DNA of 64,000 nucleotides from Podocnemis expansa (taxonomy: Eukaryota; Chordata; Testudines; Podocnemididae). The position numbers and the translations under genes were made by a program. The notes beneath the pieces are model-generated. The model worked only from the letters and a program-made list of their open reading frames with translations. It had not been told where the DNA came from and made no database searches. Positions 1 to 13,080 of this stretch are shown one piece after another (within the stretch, counting starts at the first letter, position 1; each line of letters begins with the position of its first letter). The stretch is taken from assembly GCA_007922195.1 (NCBI GenBank), contig ML682059.1:8505599-8569598 (forward strand), given 5' to 3'.

Positions 1-89
1 CTGAAAGAGCTGAGTTTGTTTAGTCTAGAAAAAAAGGAGACTGAGTGGGAATATAACAGTTTTCAAATAACTAAATGGTTGTTATGAGT

Positions 90-400
90 AAGAAGTAGAA
101 AAATTGTTCTCCTTAATCGCAGATGATAGGATAAGAAGCAATGGGCTTATATTACAGCAAAGGAGGTTCAGCCTAGACGTTAGGAAAAAATTCCTAACTG
201 TCAGAGTGATTAAACACTGGAATAAGTTGCCTCGGCAGGTTGTGGAATCTCCTGCATTGGAGGTTTTTAAGAGCAGGTTAGACAAACACCTTGCAAGGGT
301 GGTTTAATAGGGGTACTTGGTCCTGTCATGGGTGCAGGGACCTGGACTCAATGACCTGTCATAGTCTCTTCCAGTTTCTGTGAGTCTATGATTTTTTTTT
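90..400 (+). mobile_element. CR1 LINE 3' end
   Basis: The 3' end of a CR1 non-LTR retrotransposon. It translates in part to [20 protein letters not shown] and [20 protein letters not shown], the usual CR1 ORF2 C-terminal tail. The typical 3' UTR 'ggacctggactcaatgacct' and the terminal 'tctatgatttt' follow. It is 5'-truncated and full of decay. Confidence 0.88.
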
Positions 401-966
401 AAATACTATGCTAATATATACAAAATTTCTTTTTAATGAATAAGGCATAAAAATAGCTATTTTAGGCTTCAGGTAGTTGTGTTGTGCATTAAAAATACCA
501 TCACAATAAAACAAAACAAAGCACTTACTTTTCACTCTCTACACCAGGAAATAACTGATGGAGATTCAAAATCCATATAATATCACCCTAACACAAATAC
601 CAGATTCTCTTATGCCTTCATAAATATTGGATTTGTGAATGTGTGGATCTGTATTTATATATTCTCAAACAACATTAAGAGAATATTAAGATTGTGAACC
701 CAAGCACTCAGAAGTTAGGAAATCCCTGGCTTAAAGTTGCCCGTGCAACCTTAACTCAACCCCTTTGTGCATATGCATAATGAGACAGTCTTCAGCTACA
801 TGATCACATTTTTTCCCCAGGATCCTGCCTCCTTTGGTGCACAGGAGACACCTGCTCTTGGGATTAGCCAGGGTTGTACACTGAAGGAGGTTGTTATTTG
901 TGAGACCCCTGATTCATTCACTGAGAAAGGTGTGTAGGGATTCACAGAAGGGTTTGCAGGAAGTGA

Positions 967-1880
967 AAGGATGGTCTCAGGGTTAAGACACATGACTGCT
1001 GCCCTGAAGAACTGGATTCTATCCTTGCCCCTGCCACAGAATCTTTATGGCTATGTCTACACTGCCACAGATACTGCAAAATAGTTATTTTGAAATAACT
1101 ATTTTGAATTTATCTCAAAATGAATATTTCAAAAGAGCGTTATTTTGAATTTATTATTTCAAAATAGGAGTCTAGTGAAGACTCTCTTTTTCAAAATAAG
1201 GTAGGAGTTCTTATTTTGAAAAAGAATGTCTTCGCTAGACTTTCTGTTTTGAAATAGGGAAAGTCAGTGTAAAGTATAAGGCTATTATTTCGAAAAAAGC
1301 CAATTCTGCAGCTTGCAATGTCTTTTTTTGACATGCCTATTTTGAAAGAATCAATATTTCAAAACAAATCCAGGGTTTAGTATTTTGAAATAGCGCTTTG
1401 TTTTTTCAAAACAATGAGGCACTTATTTCAAAATACCAAAATGCCTGCATGGGCAGGCATAAAGTTTTTTGAAATAAGCCTCCTTATTTCAAAAAAAACT
1501 TTGCAGAGTAGACATACCCTGTATGGTGCCAGATGAGTCACTTAAGCCAAACTGTTCACAGGTGATCACTAATTGTTTTCTGGGTGCCTGATTTAAGACC
1601 CTGGGGTCTCATCTGTGGCAGTGAAGAGCACTCACAGCTGCAGCTGAAGTCAATGAGAGCTATGCTTTGAACATGTTAATGATCTATAATGCTTATAATG
1701 CTAGATACTGTGAAAATCAGTCCCTTGGCACCTCAAATTAGGCACTCAAAAATTAGTGATTTTTTTTTTTACTTTAAACTCTGTGCTTCAGTTTCCCATC
1801 TGTAAAATGGGAATAAGATTATCTCCTCTCGCAGGACCATTGTGAAAATAAATTATTAATTATGAAGCATTCGGTGCCAA
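967..1880 (+). repeat. MIR-type SINE, split by later insertions
   Basis: 967-1048 resembles the 5' half of MIR ('gggttaagacacatgact', 'ctgccaca'). 1527-1550 continues it ('gagtcacttaagcc'). 1776-1880 is the 3' core ('cagtttcccatctgtaaaat' and on). The first break holds the inverted-repeat element at 1049-1521. The second, about 1555-1775, is unidentified sequence. MIR is an old amniote tRNA-derived SINE, so the insertions date after it. Confidence 0.65.
1049..1521. mobile_element. Inverted-repeat DNA element with TTATTTTGAAATAA-type interior
   Basis: The left end 'ctatgtctacactg' is matched in reverse at the right end by 'gtagacataccctg'. The interior has many copies of a 14-base self-complementary motif, TTATTTCGAAATAA, nearly all with the central CpG decayed to TG or CA. 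It has no coding capacity, so it is a non-autonomous element. It is the oldest-looking of the motif-rich copies here. Confidence 0.72.
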
Positions 1881-2935
1881 GAGCCATAAAAAAGCCCAGT
1901 AGGAAATAAATATTTACGTCTTCAGAGCAGGGGTTGAATAGTGTGCAGTGAATAAAGTGCAGGGCCACACATTAAAAAAACAAAACAAAACAGAGAATAC
2001 AAAATATTGAGTAGTTGCAGTCCACTCTGTGTCCTAAATGAGAAGGGGTCCTGTGGAAAAATATGTACTCTAAGAGGAGCTAGATTACTGTTACATGGAG
2101 TATTTTACTTCTGGCATTTCCAAATTTCTTAGTGCCTGAATTTGTAACCTTAATAATTTCTTTTAAATTAGTTTGTGTGTGTAATTTCTTAGGCTTTTGA
2201 AAAAGCAGTCTGATTAGCAGAAATTCTGTCATGTGTTGTTATATTGCCACGTGGGTCATCAGCATCTCTGGATCCTTTAGATCTATCACACAGACCTCTG
2301 CCACTTGAGCTATCAGCATAACTGACTACAATAATAGGATCTCATTTGCTCTTTGGACCAGCACTGAATAAGTCGGGTAGGAGGAGTGAGACAGATTGCC
2401 AGTAGGTTTCACGGATCTTTACTGACAGCTGAGACATGGCGAGACTCAGGAAACTTGATTTCCATCCCATGCTCTGGAGAGGAGTATGTTCTAGTGGGCA
2501 CAGACTGTCCTGTTTATTCCCCGCAGATTCACTCCTCACCTCCCGGCCCCCATTCCCACTCCTATCCCACACTGGTTTCTAGCCCCCATCTCTCTGTCCA
2601 GCCAGTCCCAGTTAGTTTCTCATCCCTTGCCCTCTAGTTCTACTCTGACCAGACTCCTTGTTCAAATTTACTTTTCCCCTCCCTCCTGGTCAAGCTGCAT
2701 TCCAATCAGACAATTTCCATCTCTATGCTGCCTGGGTGCCCGCAGGAGGGTCACTGAAAGTCCGTGAAATACAGGCTCTTTGCTCTCAGTTCCAGTGTCG
2801 GGCCCAACTGTGGCCTGGAGCGGTTGATAAAGGGAAAGTTGAGATTCAGCCATGAAGCCCTGGGGTGAAAGGAGAATGCACTCTTTCCACAAATCAGCTA
2901 AGCAATGCACAGGCGGGAGCTGTGACAGGCTAGAG

Positions 2936-3219
2936 CAGGAGTCAGCAACCCAAAAGCTAAGAAGATCCATTTTTTAAAATTCCTTCAATAACCAAGTGGC
3001 TTGAGAGCTGAAATGTGTGTAGCCTCTTGGTGGGAGGCAGGGGAAAAGGGCCTGCCACAGGGTCCCCTGGCTCAAGGGGTGGGGAGCGAAGAACTAGGGG
3101 CGGGCTACCCACGGTTTGCCCTAGTGGTATGGGGTGGGCCTGGAGCCTGGAGGCCAGAGCCACAAGGAAGCAGCCAAAGAGTTGCATGCAGCTCAAGAGC
3201 TGCAGGTTGCAGATTCCTG
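2936..3219. mobile_element. hAT-type DNA element with perfect 8-bp duplication
   Basis: The ends 'caggagtcagcaaccc' and, in reverse, 'caggaatctgcaacct' are imperfect inverted repeats of the hAT type. A perfect 8-bp target duplication 'ggctagag' lies at 2928-2935 and 3220-3227. At 284 bp it is non-autonomous. Confidence 0.88.
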
Positions 3220-4739
3220 GGCTAGAGCATCTCCGGAAGGACAGACTTCAGAAATCTCAGCTGCTAAAATCAAAGTCTTTACTGAGTGTCTGTTAACTGA
3301 TTTTTCAGAGACTTGGTCAAATGTGGTAGATTTTTCATAAGGACAGCAAAAGGCATATCACTGCTACAAATAACACCAGCTGCCAAATTTCATATCCCTT
3401 CTCCAAAGCATAGTGGCACTGCATCTGGTCAAAATAAGGGTCACCAGAATTCTTTAGAAATGACCCAAACTTCATATTTTCCCTTGCCTTTTTCCTTAGA
3501 AATGGCTGAAAATTTTCAACAAGTTTTAGCCTGAGACAGACATCTGGCATGTAAAATTTCATCCCAGGGGGTTTACATTTGTCAAAGTTGTAGGCAACTG
3601 AAAGCAGGCTTTTATCATGGGGTGTATCGGACAAACTTATAAGGCCTACAGAGAGGGAGGGAGAGAGAGGGAGAGCGTGTGTGTGTGAGCGCGAGAAAAT
3701 CTAGGATGTCTTTCTTAGAGAGTCCATCCTACAAGGTGCTGGAGCAAAGCACTTAAACATATGCCTGTGATTAATCCCATTGGCTTGGCTTCTATTATAT
3801 TACTTTTGGCTTACATGCATTTCTAGATCATGCTGGACAGCTGAGTCCTCTCAGAATCAAGTCCTTTATGTAAATCAGTATCAGTCATTTTCAGGGTATT
3901 TTAATTAAACTGGTTTTTAAACTAGTTTAAAGCAATCAGAAAGGAAATTAGAAGTTAATTTTCTGTGTTGAGCATAGTGAATTGGGTGCACAACTACTGT
4001 TAACAGTAAATGGCTGTTACATGTCTAATCTATTAACATGTAGCCCTGAGGGTTTAAATTAAACCCATAAAAGCAAGGAAACTAAAAGTTGAGGTGGAAA
4101 TATACCATACATCCTCAGTTAACAAGCACAATGGGTGCACTCTTAACAACAGTATGCTCTAATAATGTACCCTGTTGTGCCTATGGATTACACAGAATAC
4201 TTTAAATTAAAATTTATTTTTGTATATTAAATTCAGGCCCTCATAGTTGTTTTGATGTCATCTTGGTGATTTAAGAACGCTAACATCCACTTGGAGGTTA
4301 TATGAACCAACTGCAAGGAGGTCATTCTGGGAGCTGTGAGTGGCTCTGAAGCAGAGCAAGAAATATGTTTCTATACTGTTTCTTAAGATTTGCTGTGATA
4401 ATTACATCACTGGAAATTGCTGCCCTCTAATTAGCATTCTCAGACAAAGCACTTTACTGGGCCAGCATTAAAGTTGCAAGTAAGGATTCATAACTTACAG
4501 GCAGAAGTGGGGAATTAAAGGACATTGTTATAAATAATAGAATGTCTTGGTTTGCAGATTTTATTATTTAGTAATAAATATTTTTTTAAGTTGAAATATA
4601 TGGAAATCCAACCTTAACTCTGTCCCTATAATTTTGTTACCTTAAGTACCCCTACATTAAGAGGTTAACATGCTTGTGACATCTGTACTATGTTTCCTAA
4701 ACACATATCTTAATTGCTTTTCTCTGTATTTAACACATA

Positions 4740-5200
4740 GGCCCAGTCTATGCTGCTGCGCTGGGTCAACATGAGATACACTAGTTATATAATGCACCTA
4801 ACTTATCTCAAGTCAACGTACTTCTGCGCAGCATGGCATCCTCATTATTTTAAGTTGATGGGAAAGCATCTTCCATCAGCAGTGCTGTCTGCCCTTCAGG
4901 GAGGTGAACTAATTCAGTTGACAGAGCACTCCCATTGACTAGGTGTGTCTACATACATCTCCTCAATCAATGCCATTGCTTTGATATCTGCCACCCCAGC
5001 AGCATACACATGCCCATACTCTGTGTGTTAAACTACACTTGCCTGCACTTGGTGAAGGTGCTACCCACACCAATAGACTTTGTCCTGTCCGTATAAGTTC
5101 CCCAACTCCCCAACAGGCAGAAGCTACTGGGAGCAGTATTGTTTACACACCCCTAAGCAATGTAGTTATGCCAACGTAAGTTTATAGTGTAGACCTGGGC
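4740..5200. mobile_element. Inverted-repeat DNA element
   Basis: The left end 'ggcccagtctatgctgc' is matched in reverse at the right by 'tagtgtagacctgggc'. The termini belong to the same 'gtctacact' group as the copies at 1049, 10937, 19942, 25798, 36922, 38653, 43063 and 47150. The interior differs, with no palindromic motif array and no coding region. I see no clear target duplication. Confidence 0.6.
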
Positions 5201-8200
5201 TACGTAAGCTTAATTAGTTGAGCCGTAAATGCAGGTAGCTTTGGGCATTTTCAACATTGTTATGGTTTGCGCATGGACTTTAAGAGGCTGATTTCCTTGT
5301 CTGTCCCCTACATGTTATATAGCATGATATACATGTCTGAACTCCAAATGTAAGACATCCACAGACACAAGCAGGAAAACCATTTTGAAACATAGAGTGA
5401 TAATAGCGTTAAAAAAAAATCCCACTGGTTGGCATGAGGAGGCTGGTTAGATCTTCAGTGTGTATAAGTCATCTAAGAGATGAAGCCAGATTTTCATCTT
5501 ACCATTAGGTTAAATCAGAAATAACTCCTCTGAAGTCAATGGAGTTACAGCAGTGTGAATCCCCTGTAAGCAAAGTCAGGATCGGGACCAAGAAGTTTCT
5601 GTTGCTGTCTTATCAAAAGATGGCGTGTTGGAGGACAGTCTTCATTTTTTTTATTTGAATAGTAAGGTAGCTGGTATGTGCTGTATGTTAAGAATGATAC
5701 AATGTGGAGGTATATGAAACACATATTGTCAATGAGAAAGGTATTCCATATTCAGGCATAAGGTTTACGTTCCATGAAGTTCAGCAGAGATTGGTCAGGA
5801 AAATGGGGCCAGAACTGAGTTGTTTAGGTCGGATACCCTAATGTTCTGCTTCCATATTTCAAATGTGTGAATTATATTTGAGTGCCAAAGGTTTGTTCTA
5901 TAAAATTATGATGTTCTTTTAAGTTTTTCCTTCCCTCATTAAGTGACCTGTATATTCACAATCATGATTTCATTTTACCTACATTTTATGTCTGGGAAAT
6001 TCCATAGTTTGTTTCTATGTCTGTCAAGTATTGATATGGTGTAAGCCTTCCTGGAGCCCTTGGCAGACTTATAAGCTGTGCCAGAACCCCCAGCCAGTTT
6101 ATAAAATATCCCATAAGCCTACCGCGGCCTCTCACCACAGCCCCTGAGCTTGATCTATTTCATCCCTGCCAGACACTGTCACAAACTCAGCTTATTTCCA
6201 ATCACTCAGAAAACCCAGCTTTCCTTAGAAACCATTCAACTATCCCCACTCACCTCTACTCACCAAGTCTTATTGACAGCACCCAGCTATACTTGCCACT
6301 TCTGCTAAAGCACTCCAACTGCCCCATCTACCACTGCCCAGCACCTTCCTATTTCCCAGATACCTTGTATCACCATCCCATCTGGGATGGCTGCTACATG
6401 TTGTAAAGCTCCATCTCCTACACCTACCATTTTAGGGGGCTGGGTATATTGATCTTATGCTGAAGTTTATGGTCATGTACAAGTTACTTGCATATTCACA
6501 AATTCATAAATAAGTTATATAAAAACAACACATGGAGCTACACAAATTTTGGCAGCTATGTCAGTCATTCTCGCAGAATATACTTACACCAAACTATCTA
6601 GTGTGTAAATCAACAGCAGCCATTGTTATGGGATGAGAGAGAAAAGGGAGAGGGAAGAAATCTGGTGGGATTACACAGAGTGTAGTCAGTCCACAATTCA
6701 GCTTTGTGTAGGCAACAGAGGTACAAAGAGCCTGCTGAAGTCAGAAGGTCTGGGCTCTCCTACCAACACTCTCGTGTCCTCCCCCCTTACAGAAAAGAGC
6801 ATGTATTTCTTTTTCCACCAACTCGTCTCAGGAGTGAGGCAATGACAGAGCTGCCAAGATTTCTGGATGAGCCTGACCCCCCACAAGCATCAGGAGGCGG
6901 GCTGAAGACCTTTCTCATTGTGAGGAGGTGGGATTTCTCATTCCTCTTTGGACTTCACCTTGGGAAAGGGTGGCCCAAGCTGGTGACTCCCCTGGAGGGC
7001 CAAAAAAGTGGGCTTCCACAGTACTAGTACGCTGGAGATGGTGGGGAAAGTACCTCACAACCTAAATACTAGATGTTACTAGTAATTTGAACCTTCAGGG
7101 CTCAACTGGGATCCCCTTCCTTGTAATGAGGGTTTCTGCAACATCCTTGTCCAGAAGTTCTCAAAAAAGGTCTGTCCTATAATCCTGTCTACCCCCATCT
7201 GAGCTTTCTGGTGACCTTCCAAGCGCCTTACTCTAATGGTACATGCACCACAGGTGTGGCGAAACAGAGTCACGTAGGTCCAGAACTGTTCCTTACCCAC
7301 TTCAGTTCATGTGTGGAGTTTAAGCACCCCACCACATTGTAAAAATTTACTTTTCTGCCAGACAGATGTTGGGATTTGGTTTGTATTCATGCCTGAAATT
7401 AAGTCTCTGAATAATCAGGAGAAATCTCATTTTCTGCAGCCCTGTTTATCAGCATTTACTAGCCTAGAGACTAAAGTTTGAATGGGCACAGGTGAATCAC
7501 CTTTCCCCACCTAAAAGTGAAGATTTCAGGCCACGACTGTGGAATATAGTGGTACCATGATGAGACTGTTGCATTGCTATTAACCCATTTTTGTTTGGTA
7601 TATAAAGAGAGGACATCAGTTTCCATTACTGACAAAATAGCACCTTTCACCAGCATCAAATTAACATTTTTGTAAAGGACTTAAAGTATGCAAATATAGA
7701 GTGCATGTGTGTGCGTGCACTGTCCCCAGCTACCAAAGCCTTAAGTAGGCATTATCTGGATACATTGTTAAAGCTCCAAAAGAGCCATTCCTTAATTTTT
7801 TTTGGTCAAAAATCAACTTTTCATAATTGCCTGTAAAATAGATTAGAATAGGTTCTTTGGTGCTTTTGATGTTTCTCATTCATTTTCCTGTTCACATTTC
7901 GCTACATTAGTATTCTCTGCAAATTTTGGAAGGCTGATTTTTCTTGCCTAGTGCCAACAATAATGAGGTCAAGCACTGTGCAGTATTGTAAAGTCTTTCC
8001 CATACAGCTCTGCCAATACCCCACAGAACTAGGTCTGTTCCAATTCTGAGCTGCTTGTGCCCAGACTAAAAGGACTCCAAGGAAGCATTTACACTGTACT
8101 GGAGAATTATTACATGATTTTAAAATGGTTTGGACTTGTACACAGCCCATGTTAACAGGCTGTATGAAACCCTGAAGATTCACCATGAAGGGCTGACTTC

Positions 8201-9104
8201 AGATGTATATAGCAGTAAAAGGATGCTGGATTTTAGGAAGGCAATTTTAGTGAGGTTTGAAAGTCAAGTGTGTAAAGTAGAATAGGAGGAAATATTCAAA
8301 TCTGCCGTCTGGATGAAGGCTAAAGCAGCCCAAAAGACACTTTGAAGAAGGCCCAGCAGGTTCAATTCTTCTGCAAAAGAAGAAAGTAAAGAAAAAAGAG
8401 CCCTGTGTGATTTCATAAGGGATTGTACAAAGATCTGAGGTAAAAAAGAAACCAAGCTATAGTGGGAATAGCAAAATGTGCAGGAAACCAAACAAACATA
8501 CAGGGAGTTAGTTAAAGCCTGTGGGGAAAAGTTAAAGGCTGCAAAAACCAAAACCAGAATGAATTAATACAAGGCAGATGAGGTGAGGTGAACAAGAGGA
8601 GTTATCAGTAGAGAGGGGCTGAAAACGGGAAAGAAGAACTGGAGAGAAAGTAGGCTGTTGTTATTAAATATATGTATTAATACATCTAAGAGAAAATAAC
8701 ATACAACATGTATGTTCAGTGTGAGGAAGAAATTGGGAAAAAGTAAAAGCCAAAAGAGAACTGGTGTGATAGTGTCTAGAAAGATTAGAACAATAGACAT
8801 GTGTTTGATTGCAACATAATGACATTGTAGCGCAAAATATGAGTATAATTTTGAACCGCATCTACAGAGTCATCATGTCATGGGGCAGAAAAACAATAGC
8901 TGCCTCTCTTTATGGCTCTGACATAAACACGCAGAAAGTTGTAAGCAATTCTAAGAACTAGATCATATGAAAGATACTGAGGGCTCAGAGCTCAAGAGTA
9001 AAATCAGCAGGCAGCTAAAGAAATTGGGAAGGGAAATATAGAGCTTTGTTAGGTTATGATGAGGGAGAAAATAAGTTGCAAATCTATGATGAGAATAACA
9101 CCAA

Positions 9105-9420
9105 GAAGAGAATGTAATTTATTTTGAGTGATACAAGGAATTAGAACTAGAAATAATGAAGGAAAATAATAAATAATTGTAACAATAAAGGCTAAAGAAA
9201 AAGGAATTCCACTCTGAATAGTAGGAAAAATTGCATGGTAGTGAGAACTAGTAGGCTGTGGAATGGTCTCCTAAGGGAATATTGAAAGCACCTTTGCTTG
9301 GAATATTTAAACACATCTGGATAAAATACAAGAAAATGTATTGTAGGGAACAATCCTGCATTATCAGGGGAAAAGACATGATTTAATAGGGCTTTTCTCT
9401 CTGACTTTTTGACTTGAAAC
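9105..9420 (+). mobile_element. CR1 LINE 3' end
   Basis: Matches the CR1 3' region: 'aggctgtggaatggtctcc' followed by 'gtattgtagggaacaatcct' and a tail 'tttaatagggc'. It is 5'-truncated, on the + strand, with no intact ORF. Confidence 0.75.
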
Positions 9421-10936
9421 GTTCCAGCTATATCCTTATAGTCAAAATGTCAGTAAATTAGACAAACTTACTTGACAGCCGCAATTTCAACTCTGGCCAT
9501 TGATTTTGATTGTCTCAGTTTTTGGATGCCCACCTTCAAATACCTTGGGCTTTTTTAGTAATGCTGAGCCCCTGTAACACCCATTGACTTCAGTTAGAGG
9601 TGTGGGTGCCCCACACATCTAGAAAAGGAGACCTATAGCATCCTGCAAAGGCACACCTAACATCAGCAATTATCATTCTTTAACCGTTAGCAACAAAATT
9701 TTTTACAGTTGAAATTTTGTCACTAAACTATTCATGCACACGTAAAGACTCTAATACAGGTGAGATAAAAAACATAGAGAACATCCCTCACTTTCATTCA
9801 TTATACAGAACACAATGTGGTCTTCATGGATTTATTTTTAGCAACAGAATAACTTGGAGAAGCTTTTTCACAAGTGTCTGTATAATCCATCCCTGACAGG
9901 TCTGTAAAACAAAAAATCACCAGCTCCTATGCTATCATGAAATAAATAACCTCCTCTATTTTTTATCCACTTCATATTAATGTATACCATAAAAGAAAGT
10001 GGCTTTGAGAGCTGGCTTCTCAACACGTTAATCCAAGGAGGAAAAATGCCAACTAAGTCAATGTTTGTTCTGTAGTTTCTATTTTTTGTGAACACTGGCA
10101 AGGAATTTGTGACAACTGGTTGTGCACTTCCTTTAGATCATTTCAGTGACAGCCAAAGTCCCTCACTCCTTCACTCCTAGCTTGACAAAAGGGACTGATT
10201 CACTGGATGAGTGTTAGCAGCCTAGATATTTTCTTTTTGCCTTTGGGCATTGACGCTTCCAAAAACCAAACCACATGACAAAAATTCCTTGTACCTGGCA
10301 AGCCTGGCATTCAGTCGCTCTACAGATAATAATGAATTGATATAGCAGAAGACCCTGTTTTCATGGGTATTGATTTTGTACAGTGGGTAGGCACAGGGCT
10401 GGTCATCACAGGTACCACCAGCACTAGAAGGAAGATAGAAGGGGTGCAAGTTGCAGTAGATAATTGTGGGGAAATGTTATAAAAATTACTAGCCTGTGAC
10501 CCAAATAAAAGTAGGTGGTGTTATAAAGGGCCTCTGCAAGACAAAAAGATGGATGGATTGATGAAAGAAGCAGAAGAGTGTTTTCTTCTGCAGAAAGGCC
10601 ATAACTTAAGTGTCGGTGAGCTCTAGAAGCTGATGAAGGTACTCAAGTATATGACTCACTTTTAGCACAGGAGAAGACATACTGAAGACAGGTCTTTACT
10701 GGCTACACTAGAGCCACAAGCATCAGATGCTGATGCATAAATATGGATCACTGGTTAACCTGACTGACTCAGTCATTTGTTCTTTCAAGGTACAGGAACT
10801 GAGTTATGGTACATGTAATTTACTTGTCTTTTTTCTGAGACTTTAAAAACGGAAGTCCTCTGTGCTCTGAATAGACATAACGAAATAGTAATACTTTGCA
10901 CTTCTGTAGACTCCTCTGTGGAAGAGTCTCAATATT

Positions 10937-11310
10937 GGCTATGTCTACACTGGCAAGTTAATTCAAATTAAGGAGGCTTAATTCAAACTAACCTTTTGCC
11001 TATCTACATCAGGCTTTCATTAGTTCGAACAAATAAATGCTTAGTTTGAACTAGTAACTACCACTGGTTAGTTCGAACTAAGCACTTACTTCAAGTGTCA
11101 GTTCAAACTAAGTACAGTAGAGACCAGGACTAATCCTTAGTTCAAACTTAGTAAGTTTGAACTAAGAGCAGTTAGTTCAAACTAATAAAGTGGACTAGTT
11201 CGAACTAACATTAGTTCAAACTAGTCCACGTTGTTAATTCGAACTGATAAGTTCAAGGTTTGTTCAAACTAACAAGTTCAAACTAATTTTCTGCAGTGTA
11301 GCCATAGCCC
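10937..11310. mobile_element. Inverted-repeat DNA element with TTAGTTCGAACTAA-type interior
   Basis: The left end 'ggctatgtctacactg' is the reverse partner of the right end 'cagtgtagccatagccc'. The interior is packed with variants of a self-complementary motif, TTAGTTCGAACTAA, several with the CpG intact. The termini match the elements at 1049 and 19942 but the filler motif differs. No coding region. Confidence 0.78.
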
Positions 11311-12859
11311 TGGTGTTCTGCAGGTACTCATAAATTAAGCCTCATAACAGTGCTTTGAGGTGTTATCTCTGTATGACAGGTAAGGCACATCAAAAGGCTT
11401 ACAGCATTTTTTGTAAGACAGGTGTTTACCCAAACAGCTTTGTCAAAATGTGTCTTCTCCCCATTCTGGTGGATATCACCTCTCACCCAGGAGGTCTGTT
11501 TTTCAGCTACATCAGTAGTTGGCTTTATACAGGGTTTAACCCTAGTATCTTTACCTTTTCTGGTGCAAAATTAATATCAAAGTGCAACAGAACCTTTATC
11601 TCAGTAATAATGGAATAAAGACTTTAGAATGTTGCTTGTAGTTTGTCAAATGATTTGGGATGAAAGCACAAAAGTATGATATTATGATGACTTTTAAAAT
11701 GGTTTTCATGTCTATAAATGTATTTAGATTAGGGCTTCTGTCAGATTAGTATTTCAACAACACTGCACAGTTGGTAGCGGGATAGTTGTCATAATAGAAT
11801 GATAGCAGCTTTACTGTAATGTTGGGAGACGGCCTGGTTTTTAGCAAGAACTCCTGAGATGGATGGTGCTATAATGATTATTAAACTGGTAATTTTTAGA
11901 AAAATTATGGAACTTTACACATTGTGTTAGCAGCGTAAAGATTAATCTTTATGCTAAGCTTTGTTACCATTTGTTAAGCTTCCTGGTTTTTTGGTTTTTG
12001 GTTTTTTGTTTTTTAACATGCCTAATTTGTTTTCCTTGAAATGCAGAAGGCACAGCTATTAGCTGATTAGGGGAATAGTTCTCTTTTATACACTTTGACT
12101 GAATGTTTCAGAACCTCAGATTAGTTAGTTGCACTGTCAAGATTTCCATCCATCATTTGGATCCTAAGAAGTACTTCCCTGGGGTTTTCTGTTTTAATTG
12201 TGCGATTGCATTAGCCATAGGATGGCAAAGGTAACCTAACAGCTTCAGAAACCACATTCTGTTTTCTAATAAGAACCTGCGCCTCTAGAGTGCTCGTTTG
12301 GCAAGGAACTCATTCCGTATCTAATCCATCAAGTGAATTAGTTGTGAAAATGATATGGTGGGCCTACCTTTTAGCATCAAGCAAAATAACCCTCATTTTT
12401 AACCTTGTTTTTCCTTCTGTTCCTCACTGAAATGATGACTGAGTAACAGAAAATTTAAAAAGAACAATATCCAGTATCCATTAATTTTTTTGTAGAACAA
12501 ACCAGTGGCTGCCAAAATGTTCTGCTTTCTAGTAACTTATTGGTACTGATGTGGTTTACAGCTTGTCAATTTGTAGTATTTTTAACTAGTAGGCACAGCT
12601 TATTCATGAGAAACACAGTCATATGTACATTAAGGGGCATGTGCAAGACTTTAAATTTCTTTGCTTTCGGAGGTGAACGTTGTGTGGCCCTCCTGTGGCC
12701 CTTAGGACCAAAGGAGCTCACTCCCTTTACTCCAGCATGGTTTCTGTGCCCTCACTGAATATTGGAGCAGCTGTGCCTGTGCTTGCCTCCCCCCTTGTGC
12801 ATGCCTCTGGACACAATGTAAAATACTGTTGAATCAAGGAAATGACAAGCTGGGGTCAA

Positions 12860-13080
12860 TTAAGTAGGACTTTCCAACGTAACTAGATATTCTGGGTGCC
12901 TCAACATTTGGGTGCCCAGTCTAATAACTTGAAAGGGCAGGTGCTCTGCACTTCCTGAAAATTGGGCCACTTTAAGGAGTCTCAAAAAGGGCACTCAAAA
13001 TCACAGGCACTTTGGGAAAATGTGGTCATTATATATAAACACTATTTCAGCTACATGTTTTGAAAATCAGAGCCCAGTGT
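12860..13080. repeat. Possible old interspersed repeat
   Basis: 'gggtgcctcaacatttgggt', 'ttgaaagggcaggtgctctg' and 'gttttgaaaatcagagccc' resemble a repeat common in turtle and bird introns. A related fragment lies near 9520-9625. Family unknown. Confidence 0.35.

Noticed and set aside
104..307. 67-codon frame resembling a reverse-transcriptase tail
   Set aside because: It is the decayed C-terminal tail of CR1 ORF2, kept as part of the CR1 fragment and not as a gene.
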